Origin: Bacillota bacterium
GTDB lineage: Bacteria > Bacillota > Dethiobacteria > DTU022
NCBI GenBank assembly: GCA_030611385.1
Contig: JAUWPV010000005.1
Coordinates: 25,061-89,060 of the forward strand
Direction of reading: 5' to 3'
DNA: 64,000 nt
Shown here: positions 39,712 to 49,327 of the stretch, in pieces
Layout: the number at the start of each line of letters is the position of its first letter
How positions within the stretch are numbered: position 1 is the stretch's first letter
The notes under the pieces: model-generated
The model's input: the letters and a program-made list of their open reading frames with translations, nothing else
The model's database searches: none
What the model was told of the DNA's origin: nothing
Position numbers and translations under genes: made by a program

Positions 39712-40131
39712 TTAATAGGTTATTCCATCTATATCCTCTTTATTACCATCTAATGTATTTTCTGTAAATACAACCATGATCTGGTTGGGCAGACAAACAA
39801 TACTTTCGTAAGAGTACACTATCCAGCCGGTGTGTGCACAGATCCCCTGCGGACACAATTCTTCATCAAGTGGCAGCATTCTGATGCGCCCTTCCTGAAT
39901 CTCAACAACAGCAGTATGCTCATTTTCATCACCAAACTGAAATGAATAACTGAAGTGGTCATCGGAAATAAGTGAAAGTTCGACCACCTGCCGGTTTTGA
40001 ACATAGATTACCGCGTATTTGTGTTCTACAGCACTGACTTCCTGCAGGTTAAACCAGAAACCGACTAAACCCCAAACCAGAAGAGTGCCTGCAATGATAT
40101 AATCGGCAAATTTAATTTTCAGTTTTGGCAC
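39712..40131 (-). CDS. NusG domain II-containing protein
   Basis: N-terminal TM, then VEIQEGRIRMLPLDEELCPQGICAHTGWIVYSYESIVCLPNQIMV. Confidence 0.85.
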   Translation of the reverse strand: MPKLKIKFADYIIAGTLLVWGLVGFWFNLQEVSAVEHKYAVIYVQNRQVVELSLISDDHFSYSFQFGDENEHTAVVEIQEGRIRMLPLDEELCPQGICAHTGWIVYSYESIVCLPNQIMVVFTENTLDGNKEDIDGITY

Positions 40132-40246
40132 AGCACTTCACCCGTTATTGATTATAGCATAACTGGCAATTCGTTTTTAATCAGTTTCCCGTGATATCCC
40201 ATATTCTGGCGGCTAAGTCCTGATTATTTTGCCTTTAACAACTTAA

Positions 40247-42415
40247 TTATTTCGGTATGATCAGGGCATCTGCGGCCACGGCGCCTGATCCTTTCTCGTA
40301 TACTATCAGCGGGTTTATATCCATCTCTTCGATTGAATCTTCCAGTTCGACAGCCAGGCGTGATACTTTCAGCAGGATTGAAACCAGGGCGTCGACATCT
40401 CTGGGAAGCTGACCACGAACACCATCCAGAAGAGCTTTTCCTTTAAGTTCATTAATCATTGAACGGGCATCCTCTTCACACAGTGGAGCGACTCTCGTGA
40501 CAGCATCTTTTAGGACTTCAACAAAGATCCCACCCAAACCGAAAACAACTGCCGGGCCAAAAATCGGATCCTTTTTTATACCGATAATGGCCTCCAACCC
40601 CGGCGGTAACATTTCCTGAACGAGAACTCCCTCAATAATCGCTTCCGGCTTATAAAGGCCAACTCTTTCAATTAGTCCCTGAAAAGCTTTTTCTATCCCG
40701 GTCGAGTCGGAAACATTCAACACCACTCCCCCGGCTTCGGTTTTATGGAGCAAATCTGGGGACATAATTTTCAGGGCAACCGGATAACCGATTTCTGCAG
40801 CTGCCTGTAAGACATCTTCCCGGGTAACAGCTAAAATTTCTCTGGTTACAGGAATACCGTATGTTTCAAGCACAAGTTTGGATCGCCACTCTGTCATCGC
40901 ACCAACCGTTTCAGACTGGTCCGGATTAATCAAACCCAGACATTTCTCTTTTTCTTTCCCGGCAGTATAAACGGGATAAATGCGCGGTTTTTTTGTCTTC
41001 TGCACCCAGTCGGCCAGTGCACTGATCGCCCACAGGCCGCTTGGAACATGTTCAATCACCGGCACACCAGCGCGCACAAGATTATTTTTGGCTTCAAGCG
41101 CATAATCCTGCCCGGTTGGCCAGGTAAAAACTATCAACGGTTTTTTTATTTCATTGTATACTTCAATAATTTTTTTCACGGCTTCCGGATCAGGCATTTC
41201 AAGATTATAGAAAAAGCCACCCACATCAATTTCCGGATCCTGCATCACAAGGCGCAGGGCACGTTGAAAAAGTTCAGCATCAACAAAAAGCTGCGCGGTT
41301 AGATCGACCGGGTTACCAACAGCACCATACGCTGGAAAAAATTCGCGCAAACTCTGTTGGGTTTTCTCTGTCAAACTCACTACCTGAAGACCATATTCAG
41401 GACATTTATCAGTCACCACGACTCCGCCGCCGCCGGAAATTGTGATCACAGCCATCCTTTTTCCGGCAGGTAATCGCCCAGTTGCGTATAAGGCAATCAG
41501 GGCATTCATTTGCTCAACATCATCAGCCCGGGAAACACCATACTGTTTGAACAGGCCATCGTAAACAGCATCTGATCCGACCAGCGCTCCGGTATGCGAA
41601 GCCGCAGCAGCAGCGCCTCTGGCAGTGCGCCCTACTTTAAGTATGGTAACCAATTTTCGTTTTTCAAGTGCATTGCGGCAGGCTTCAACAAACAACTTCC
41701 CGTCACCCTGCAGCCCTTCCAGATAACCGGCGATAATTGATACTTCATCACGCTCCGTCAGGTATTTCATAACTTCGGCAAAACTGACATCTGCTTCATT
41801 CCCGGTACTGACAAAATAATTAAAACCGATCGAGAGTTGAATTACCATCTGGTAGATAATCCCACCCAAACCACCGCTCTGGGTAATGAAAGATAGCTTC
41901 TCGGGATGGAACAGATCGTTGCGTTCTTGATTGTAAAAAAAACTGGCCATAGAACCGTTATAATAATTCAATATTCCCAAACAATTTGGACCCAGAATGC
42001 GCATGCCGCTCTTCACAGCCAATTTTTTCATTTCAACCTGTTTTGATCGCCCTTCTTCACTAACCTCGGCAAAACCTGAAGTAAAGACAATGGCCGCCTT
42101 AACCTGCTTTTCGGCGCATTCTTTCAGGACCTTCATCGCCTGAGCCTCAGCAACGCCTATAATCGCCAGGTCTATCGGAGCACCCAAATCCAGAATGGAA
42201 GGATAACACTTCAGGCCTCCGACCCGGTCATATTGAGGGTTAACCGGATAAACATCTCCCTGATAACCAAACATGCTGAGCAAATACAATGGGATACCAT
42301 TCGGTTTTCGCGGGTTTTGGCTGGCCCCGATCACAGCGATCGAGTTTGGATAAAAAAATGCATGCAAATCATTTTCACGTTCTGAATTTAAGTTTTGCAT
42401 CGGCTGTATACTCAT
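40247..42415 (-). CDS. Acetate/acyl--CoA ligase (ADP-forming type, fused subunits)
   Basis: FFYPNSIAVIGASQNPRKPNG CoA-binding domain; succinyl-CoA ligase-like domain; C-terminal ATP-grasp. Confidence 0.93.
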   Translation of the reverse strand: MSIQPMQNLNSERENDLHAFFYPNSIAVIGASQNPRKPNGIPLYLLSMFGYQGDVYPVNPQYDRVGGLKCYPSILDLGAPIDLAIIGVAEAQAMKVLKECAEKQVKAAIVFTSGFAEVSEEGRSKQVEMKKLAVKSGMRILGPNCLGILNYYNGSMASFFYNQERNDLFHPEKLSFITQSGGLGGIIYQMVIQLSIGFNYFVSTGNEADVSFAEVMKYLTERDEVSIIAGYLEGLQGDGKLFVEACRNALEKRKLVTILKVGRTARGAAAAASHTGALVGSDAVYDGLFKQYGVSRADDVEQMNALIALYATGRLPAGKRMAVITISGGGGVVVTDKCPEYGLQVVSLTEKTQQSLREFFPAYGAVGNPVDLTAQLFVDAELFQRALRLVMQDPEIDVGGFFYNLEMPDPEAVKKIIEVYNEIKKPLIVFTWPTGQDYALEAKNNLVRAGVPVIEHVPSGLWAISALADWVQKTKKPRIYPVYTAGKEKEKCLGLINPDQSETVGAMTEWRSKLVLETYGIPVTREILAVTREDVLQAAAEIGYPVALKIMSPDLLHKTEAGGVVLNVSDSTGIEKAFQGLIERVGLYKPEAIIEGVLVQEMLPPGLEAIIGIKKDPIFGPAVVFGLGGIFVEVLKDAVTRVAPLCEEDARSMINELKGKALLDGVRGQLPRDVDALVSILLKVSRLAVELEDSIEEMDINPLIVYEKGSGAVAADALIIPK

Positions 42416-42642
42416 CTTAAAATCCTCCTTGGATATTACGGCAATAATTGGTTGATATACTTTTACCTCTTAATATTTTACATGATCAAGTAATAAATGG
42501 GTATACTTTTCTCTCTGCGTTCAAAATATGTTTCAATCGCCAGTAATGACATTCATTGGTCGCAAAATATGATAACTATTGAGCAATTATGCTATAATTG
42601 GGACTGACTGTTTTTCCAATATTTAAGGAGGTTTACACACGA

Positions 42643-45495
42643 GTGGCCGAAAAGAAGATGCCTTTTGATCAACAAAAAAATAAATTCATTAAAAATAATA
42701 GCCAGCCTCGCAAAAAACTCAGTACTATTAAAATTGTGTTGATAATTATCCTGCTGCTGCTTGTCCTGGCCGGAGGAAGCACCACTGCTGTAGTTTTTAA
42801 ATATGTTAATGAAGCCCCCTCTCTCGATCCGGCACGACTGGTCACAGTGGAGACATCCTACCTCTACGACAGCAGCGGTGAAGAAATAACCGCTTTACAC
42901 GATGAGCAAAACCGTATTGCCGTCGATTTAAAAGAAATACCGCCGCACGTTTGCCAGGCCTTTATTGCAATTGAAGACGAACGCTTTTATCGTCACTTCG
43001 GTTTTGACATTGTTGCCAGTATTAGGGCTGCCTTTGTCAATTTTCGAGCTGGAACCATTGTTCAGGGAGCGAGCACTATTACCCAACAGCTGGCCCAGAA
43101 TGCCTATCTGACTACTGAAACCAGCTATAAACGTAAAGTGCAAGAGATCTGGTTGGCCATACAGCTTGAGCGCAGTTACTCCAAAGATGAGATCCTGGAG
43201 CTGTATTTAAACCGCATTTACTTTGGCAACGGAGCCTATGGAGTAGAGGCAGCCGCTCTCACATATTTCAACAAGAATGTCGGTGAGTTAACCATTGCTG
43301 AAGCAGCAATGTTAGCCGGGGCGGTTCGCTCCCCAAATTATTACAACCCTATTAATAACCTGGAAGAAGCAGAAGCACGGATGAGCCTGGTTCTATCGAA
43401 CATGTTAAGGCTTGAATATATCAGTGAGGCCGAATACCAGCAAGCCCTTGATCAAAAAAAGATTTATTCCCGTGTACCCAGCCAAGACCACCCCTTTCCC
43501 CATTTTGTCGACTATGTGGTTCATCGCGAATTGATCGGTATTTTAAGCGCTATGCCTTCAATCGGTTCCCGGGAGGAAGCCTACCGAGCCATATATACAG
43601 GCGGCCTGCGTATCTATACTACCCTGGAACCATCACTACAAAACCACGTTGAAGAAGTTTTAAACAGGGCTGAACTCTATCCAACAACCGTTTTTTTGGA
43701 TATGCCGCGTGTCAAGAAAGCGGTAACCAACCTTCCGCCGGACCGTGATCTAACCAGGGCTCAAATACAGGAACTGGTTGATGAAGAAAACGGAGTACCC
43801 CAACCCCAGGCGGCAGTTGTTGTTGCCGACCCGACCACCGGCCAAATCAAAGCCCTGGGCGGTGGGCGTGATTATCGCAAGAAAATAGACGAAGTGCTTC
43901 GTTTTGTCACTCTTCGCCAACCGGGATCGTCAATTAAACCGATTATCAACTATGGTCCAGCTTTCGAGGAGGGGACCCTGGCCGGCGCCGGTTCAACTTT
44001 GGATGATTCTCCATATATCAATCCGCAGGGCAACTGGTTCCCGGAAAATTTCGATTACAAATTCAGGGGCATGATCACTATACGCGAAGCTCTCTACTTC
44101 TCATATAACATCCCGGCGGTTCGCTCTTTTGAAACTCTTGGTTCGCGAGTTGGCGCAGGCTATGCTGAAAAAATGGGGATCTCGACCCTGCATCCCAGCG
44201 AGGTCGATAATTTAAGCCTGACCCTGGGTGGTTTAACCTATGGGGTAAGTGCAATTGATATGGCCCAGGCTTATAGCGTTCTGGCTAATAACGGGATCAG
44301 AATCGACCTGCATACGGTGGAAAAAATTGTCGATCGCCACGGCGAAACAATCTATGAAAACAAGATTGATCCAAAACAGATTTTAAGCCCGCAGGCCTCG
44401 TTTCTGGTAAATGATATCCTCCAGGATTTCGTTACTGAATATCTTGGCAGAGCCCTTCAGATTGACCGGCCAGTAGCTGCTAAAACCGGCACAACCGACA
44501 ATTGGAAAGATGTATACCTGGTTGCCTATACCCCCAATCTGGTAGCCACATTCTGGATGGGCTATGACGAACCTAAAATAGGCAGCATTCAGCAAGGTTG
44601 GCGCTATTCGACCGTTTTCCTTCGAGAGGTTTTCCTGGAAGCATTTAAGAACCTCGAAATCATGGAGTTTGAACGACCGGAAGGAATCGTCCAGGTAACA
44701 GTTTGCAACAAATCCGGCCTAATCCCCAATAATTCCTGTCAGTCAGCAGGCACAGTGATCAGCGATTATTTCATTGAAGGCCGGGAGCCGACCGAAACCT
44801 GTGCCATGCACACAGGCTGGTTCTACAATCGCCCTCCTTATATTATTACTGATGAACGGTGGGTAGAAGTTGGTGGCGGCGGCGGACCCGGCAGAGGCCC
44901 GGAAGATGCCATGAATATGCCATCGAGCAGCCCTACAGCGATGACTGAGCAGACCGGTTCGGGTACCAGTGAAATCAACATGTTTAAAGCCTATAAGCTT
45001 TTTGACGGTATTACTCTGCAGTGGCTGTATAGTGGGCCGGCAATTTCCGGTTTTCAACTAACCAGAACTGCACAGGGGAGAGCAGGCGTGGAGGCCACAT
45101 TTGACATCGATGCCGATGCCCGTCAGTATTCGGATACAGATATCGTCTCTGGTAATGTCTATACCTATAGTCTCGCCTCACTCTATACAGACGGTAACCT
45201 TTCTGATCCGGCCACTGTGGTCGTCAGCTCAACTACCGCTCCCGGTGGGGGATTTATCCAACAACCGGCTACAACTATGGTTATTGTACCAAATGTAATC
45301 GGTATGTTCCAGGCGATAGCCGAAGTAAAAATTTCCATGGCTGGTTTACAAATTGGCTTTGTCGATCAGGAGATCAACGATTCAATGTCGCGGAAAACAG
45401 TGATATCCCAAATCCCGGAGGCCGGAGCATCTGTCAGAAGAGGAACTGAGGTCAGTCTTGTGGTTTCCAATTACAGCCTTTTTGAAAACAACTAA
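42643..45495 (+). CDS. Penicillin-binding protein 1A-like bifunctional transglycosylase/transpeptidase with C-terminal PASTA domain
   Basis: AFIAIEDERFYRHFGFD, GASTITQQLAQN, RQPGSSIKPIINYGPA, KTGTTDNWKD; VPNVIGMFQAIAEVKISMAGLQIGFV PASTA repeat. GTG at 42643 after AAGGAGG preferred over the track start 42598. Confidence 0.95.
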   Translation: MAEKKMPFDQQKNKFIKNNSQPRKKLSTIKIVLIIILLLLVLAGGSTTAVVFKYVNEAPSLDPARLVTVETSYLYDSSGEEITALHDEQNRIAVDLKEIPPHVCQAFIAIEDERFYRHFGFDIVASIRAAFVNFRAGTIVQGASTITQQLAQNAYLTTETSYKRKVQEIWLAIQLERSYSKDEILELYLNRIYFGNGAYGVEAAALTYFNKNVGELTIAEAAMLAGAVRSPNYYNPINNLEEAEARMSLVLSNMLRLEYISEAEYQQALDQKKIYSRVPSQDHPFPHFVDYVVHRELIGILSAMPSIGSREEAYRAIYTGGLRIYTTLEPSLQNHVEEVLNRAELYPTTVFLDMPRVKKAVTNLPPDRDLTRAQIQELVDEENGVPQPQAAVVVADPTTGQIKALGGGRDYRKKIDEVLRFVTLRQPGSSIKPIINYGPAFEEGTLAGAGSTLDDSPYINPQGNWFPENFDYKFRGMITIREALYFSYNIPAVRSFETLGSRVGAGYAEKMGISTLHPSEVDNLSLTLGGLTYGVSAIDMAQAYSVLANNGIRIDLHTVEKIVDRHGETIYENKIDPKQILSPQASFLVNDILQDFVTEYLGRALQIDRPVAAKTGTTDNWKDVYLVAYTPNLVATFWMGYDEPKIGSIQQGWRYSTVFLREVFLEAFKNLEIMEFERPEGIVQVTVCNKSGLIPNNSCQSAGTVISDYFIEGREPTETCAMHTGWFYNRPPYIITDERWVEVGGGGGPGRGPEDAMNMPSSSPTAMTEQTGSGTSEINMFKAYKLFDGITLQWLYSGPAISGFQLTRTAQGRAGVEATFDIDADARQYSDTDIVSGNVYTYSLASLYTDGNLSDPATVVVSSTTAPGGGFIQQPATTMVIVPNVIGMFQAIAEVKISMAGLQIGFVDQEINDSMSRKTVISQIPEAGASVRRGTEVSLVVSNYSLFENN

Positions 45496-45791
45496 TCATC
45501 ACATTGACATTTTTTGGTCCAGTAATATTGATTATTTTTATGCAAACAGCGGCATTGATCAGTGGACAAAGATCGTAGAATCTGGGATATGCGGGTAGAG
45601 GGCTGTTGCATCGAGCCACAGCTGCTGCCATAGAGTATTTCCCCCTCTTTTTCCAACTGCAGCCATTGAGCGGTGTATTCCATGCGAAATTCCTCGACCA
45701 GCTGAGCAGTAGTTTTATAGATAACGGGTTCGAGCAGGCTTAAAACAAGCTGCATCAGTAATTCAGTTTTTATCTGCTCTTTTTCAGTCAT
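45492..45791 (-). CDS. Hypothetical protein (99 aa) with Cys-containing C-terminus
   Basis: ORF immediately downstream of mutS2; no recognised family. Confidence 0.55.
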   Translation of the reverse strand: MTEKEQIKTELLMQLVLSLLEPVIYKTTAQLVEEFRMEYTAQWLQLEKEGEILYGSSCGSMQQPSTRISQILRSLSTDQCRCLHKNNQYYWTKKCQCDD

Positions 45792-45801
45792 CTCGTCACC
45801 T

Positions 45802-48189
45802 TTAGAGTTTAAGCAGAACGACGGTTACTCCCTCACCACCCTCCGCTGCGTTCCCACTGCGGAAGCTGTTAACAAGAGGATGCTCTTTTAAATAAATGCG
45901 CAACCCCTGTTTGAGTTTACCGGTGCCTTTTCCGTGAATAAGATCAACCTGGTTCAAACCAGCCCAGAGGGCGTTATCAAGAATCTTGTCGACCAGAGGC
46001 TGGGACTCTTCCAGGTTTAACCCACGTAAATCTATCGAATTACTTATAGCCATATCTTTCTTGACACTATAGCCACCACCGGCTGTATCTTTCTGATCGT
46101 TGTCTCTCTTCCGATCCTGTTTCTGATCTATTTTCAATTCATGAAAGGGCAGATGCACTTTCATTGAGCCTACCTGAACCAGCGCTTCACCGGTAGTTAA
46201 GGAAACTACTTTCCCCTTTTGCCTTAAACTGGGGATGTAAACAGGCTGACCGACTGTGAGATCCTCTCCGGTTAAACTGTAACCATCAAATTCTATTTCG
46301 TCATCGATTTCAAGATCCCGGCGGATCAGGTTCAGTTCCCGGCGGATATTTTCTGCACTGATTTCTGGTTTTTCAGTGCTGTCTCGCTTAATAGACCGCA
46401 GTTCTTTGATCAGTCTGTCGGTGGAATTTTTGGCCTGGCGGATCAACTGTCGCGCCTCTTCTCTTGCTTCCCTTAAAATATCTTCACGTCTTGCGCGCAG
46501 CAACTCACGCTCCTTTTCCAACTCATCCATTAATATTTCAGCCCGACTTCTTTCCATGGCTGCCTGACGACTGTCCCGGTGAAAACGATGTTGATCTTCA
46601 ACCAGGCTGGCAATAACCGATTCTACCTGATCATGGGAACGGTGAATAAAACTTTTTGCTTTCTCAAGAATCTGATGCGGCAGCCCTAATTGTTCGGCAA
46701 TATAAAACGCATTGCTCTGTCCCGGGATTCCCTGCAACAGCAGATAGGTGGGCGCAAGCGTGTCTGGATCAAATTCCATGGCTGCATTCTGCATTTTCTC
46801 CTGGACCTGTGCAAAAAGCTTAAGTTCATTAATATGAGTTGTTGCTACCGTCAGGGCACCTTTACGCGTAAGTTCTTCGAGAATTGCCATGGCCAGAGCT
46901 GAACCCTCCGAGGGATCTGTCCCCGCCCCCAGTTCATCAAAGAGAACAAGTGAACCGCGATCTGCATCCCTGACGATCTCGATAATATTTTTCATATGCC
47001 CTGAAAATGTGCTGAGTGATTGGGCAATACTCTGCTCATCGCCGATATCTGCCCTGATTTTATTAAAAACAGTTAGCCTTGTCTCTTTCCCGGCCGGCAA
47101 GTGCAGTCCGCTTTGAGCCATAACCGCCAGCAGGCCGATCGTCTTCAGAGAAACCGTTTTACCGCCGGTATTCGGACCGGTAATAACCAGGGTTTGCACC
47201 TGTTTACCCAGTTCTACAGACAGTGGGACCTTTTCGCCTGTTAAGAGGGGATGAACAGCGCTGTCGAGGCAATAAATCGGTTCATTCCCCGGGAGCAGCC
47301 ACGGATTACTGCCACCGGTGGTGAGGCTTAAACGACCACAGGCGGTAATAAAGTCGAGCTCGGCATATAATGATCTGTTTTGGCGCAAACTCTCTCCTGC
47401 GGCCGTTACCTGCCCGCTCAACTGATAAAGAATTCGCTCGATCTCCTGTTCTTCCTGACGCTGTAAGGCAGTAAGTTCATTCTGTATATGCACAACCGGC
47501 ATCGGCTCAATAAAGATAGTTGCCCCACTGGACGACTGATCATGGACAACCCCGTCAATATATTGTCTGTATTCCTGCTTAAACGGTAAAACATAGCGGC
47601 CGCTGCGAATTGTAACCAGCGCTTCCTGCAGATAGCGCCTGTAATTGGCACTGCGTATATATTCATCGAGTTTATCCTTGATTCTGTTTTGCAAAGAAAG
47701 CTTTTTACGGCGTAATGATGAAAGAGCAGGCGAGGCGCTGTCTAAGATATTGCCGTCCCGGTCAAGTGATCGTTCCAGTGAAGATCCCAGCGCCGGACAG
47801 GCGTTAATCTGTGCTGCCAGTTCATACATAAGCGGATAAAGCAAACTTTGATCCTTGTCCTTAAAAAATATCAGCCAGCGGTGAACGGCCTTGATAAACA
47901 TCATCACTGCTGCCAGTTCGGATCCCGATAGCAAAGCTCCTTTTGCCGCCCTTGACAACAGTGGTTTGATGTCTTCAACCTGAGTTGGGCTGAAAGCATT
48001 CTTTGAGCAGAGCAGCCGCCCTTCACTGGTTTCCCTTAGTTTTTTTTCAACAGCAGCAAAATCTGCATTGGGCGTTAATGTTTTTGCCATCTGTTCAGCC
48101 ATAGGGCTGACGGTCATCAGCACTAGTTGCTGCCGAATCTGATCGAACTCCAGTACTTTGATTTCTCGTTCAGTAATTACATCTGTCAA
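45802..48189 (-). CDS. mutS2: Endonuclease MutS2
   Basis: ITGPNTGGKTVSLKTIGLL, LFDELGAGTDPSEGSALA; C-terminal Smr domain DLRGLNLEESQPLVDKILD...LIHGKGTGKLKQGL. Confidence 0.98.
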   Translation of the reverse strand: MTDVITEREIKVLEFDQIRQQLVLMTVSPMAEQMAKTLTPNADFAAVEKKLRETSEGRLLCSKNAFSPTQVEDIKPLLSRAAKGALLSGSELAAVMMFIKAVHRWLIFFKDKDQSLLYPLMYELAAQINACPALGSSLERSLDRDGNILDSASPALSSLRRKKLSLQNRIKDKLDEYIRSANYRRYLQEALVTIRSGRYVLPFKQEYRQYIDGVVHDQSSSGATIFIEPMPVVHIQNELTALQRQEEQEIERILYQLSGQVTAAGESLRQNRSLYAELDFITACGRLSLTTGGSNPWLLPGNEPIYCLDSAVHPLLTGEKVPLSVELGKQVQTLVITGPNTGGKTVSLKTIGLLAVMAQSGLHLPAGKETRLTVFNKIRADIGDEQSIAQSLSTFSGHMKNIIEIVRDADRGSLVLFDELGAGTDPSEGSALAMAILEELTRKGALTVATTHINELKLFAQVQEKMQNAAMEFDPDTLAPTYLLLQGIPGQSNAFYIAEQLGLPHQILEKAKSFIHRSHDQVESVIASLVEDQHRFHRDSRQAAMERSRAEILMDELEKERELLRARREDILREAREEARQLIRQAKNSTDRLIKELRSIKRDSTEKPEISAENIRRELNLIRRDLEIDDEIEFDGYSLTGEDLTVGQPVYIPSLRQKGKVVSLTTGEALVQVGSMKVHLPFHELKIDQKQDRKRDNDQKDTAGGGYSVKKDMAISNSIDLRGLNLEESQPLVDKILDNALWAGLNQVDLIHGKGTGKLKQGLRIYLKEHPLVNSFRSGNAAEGGEGVTVVLLKL

Positions 48190-48419
48190 ATGTTTCTCTC
48201 TCCGATCAAAACTTATTTCCGCCAGCTCTAACTCGCAACATTATCAATAATTATACCAGAAACTAACCCGCATCTAGCTCACGACAGGGGTAGCAGTAGA
48301 TGAAAATGCCAATCTTCTCTGTTGACTCTTTAATTTTTGATTATAAAAAAAGCCAGCATCTCCCGGTGGTTTTCGGCCCCAAAGCCCAAATAAAGATTAC
48401 CGGTTGATACCAGCTTCTA

Positions 48420-48989
48420 CTAACTTCTCAGACTTAGATAAAAATTGATAGCCATTTCTTTCAGCTCTTCAGCAATCGGTGTTAAATAATGTTCGGCAAG
48501 GGTAGCTGCTTCCGATGATTCAAGGGCATCAACAAAGAGCTGAAGCGGAATCAACGAAACAGCAGCTATAATGATATAAACAAAGACCGCCCCGATAGCT
48601 GCGCCAAAAAAAGCACCGCCAATACGGTTAAAAAAACCGATCACCGGAATACGGTTAACCCACTTGAAACCACCAGAAAAAATACGAAAAGCAATGCTTA
48701 ACAATAAAAATAGTAGTAAGAAAGCAATCACTCCGGCAACCAACTGAGGCGCTTTCTCAAAAGCCATATCAATACCAATCGTTTGCATTACATCGTGGTA
48801 GGGAATAAGATCTTCTGGATTTATATATTTAGCCAATGATTCACAGAAATAACGGCTGCCCCAAAAGGATAAAATTATGATTACAACGAAGCCGACAATA
48901 TCAAATAGTTGTCTGACCAACCCGTGTGCAAAGCCATTGATAATATGCAAAATCATAACACCAAGTAATAAGATATCAAACCAGCTCAT
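48420..48989 (-). CDS. CvpA family protein
   Basis: MSWFDILLLGVMILHIINGFAHGLVRQLFDIVGFVVIII; start refined from the track start 49064. Confidence 0.9.
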   Translation of the reverse strand: MSWFDILLLGVMILHIINGFAHGLVRQLFDIVGFVVIIILSFWGSRYFCESLAKYINPEDLIPYHDVMQTIGIDMAFEKAPQLVAGVIAFLLLFLLLSIAFRIFSGGFKWVNRIPVIGFFNRIGGAFFGAAIGAVFVYIIIAAVSLIPLQLFVDALESSEAATLAEHYLTPIAEELKEMAINFYLSLRS

Positions 48990-49251
48990 CTTCAACCCCT
49001 CGCTCTCTTTGGTTACCTGAATACAAAGTCTTTTCTTCTTTAAGTTTGAGTAGTTCATCGGCAAGATTAAGGGCGGCTAAAACAGCGATTTTGTACTTGC
49101 TCATCTGGATATTCTTTTCGGATAAAGTCCTCATCAACCGATCGAGGTAGTGTCCCACTTTATGCATATCATCGGAGGTAGCAGAGCCCCTGAGAATATA
49201 TTCTTCTCCCATGATGATCACAGTGACCCGGCTTTTCTCTTTATCCGACAT
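48976..49251 (-). CDS. zapA: Cell division protein ZapA
   Basis: RVTVIIMGEEYILRGSATSDDMHKVGHYLDRLM...YKIAVLAALNLADELLKL. Confidence 0.93.
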   Translation of the reverse strand: MSDKEKSRVTVIIMGEEYILRGSATSDDMHKVGHYLDRLMRTLSEKNIQMSKYKIAVLAALNLADELLKLKEEKTLYSGNQRERGVEDELV

Positions 49252-49327
49252 ACCTTCGCCTGCCTTCCTGTCTACGGGAAGCTATTGGCACCATAATTCG
49301 AGATCATGGAGCAGATATCCTGCTTGT

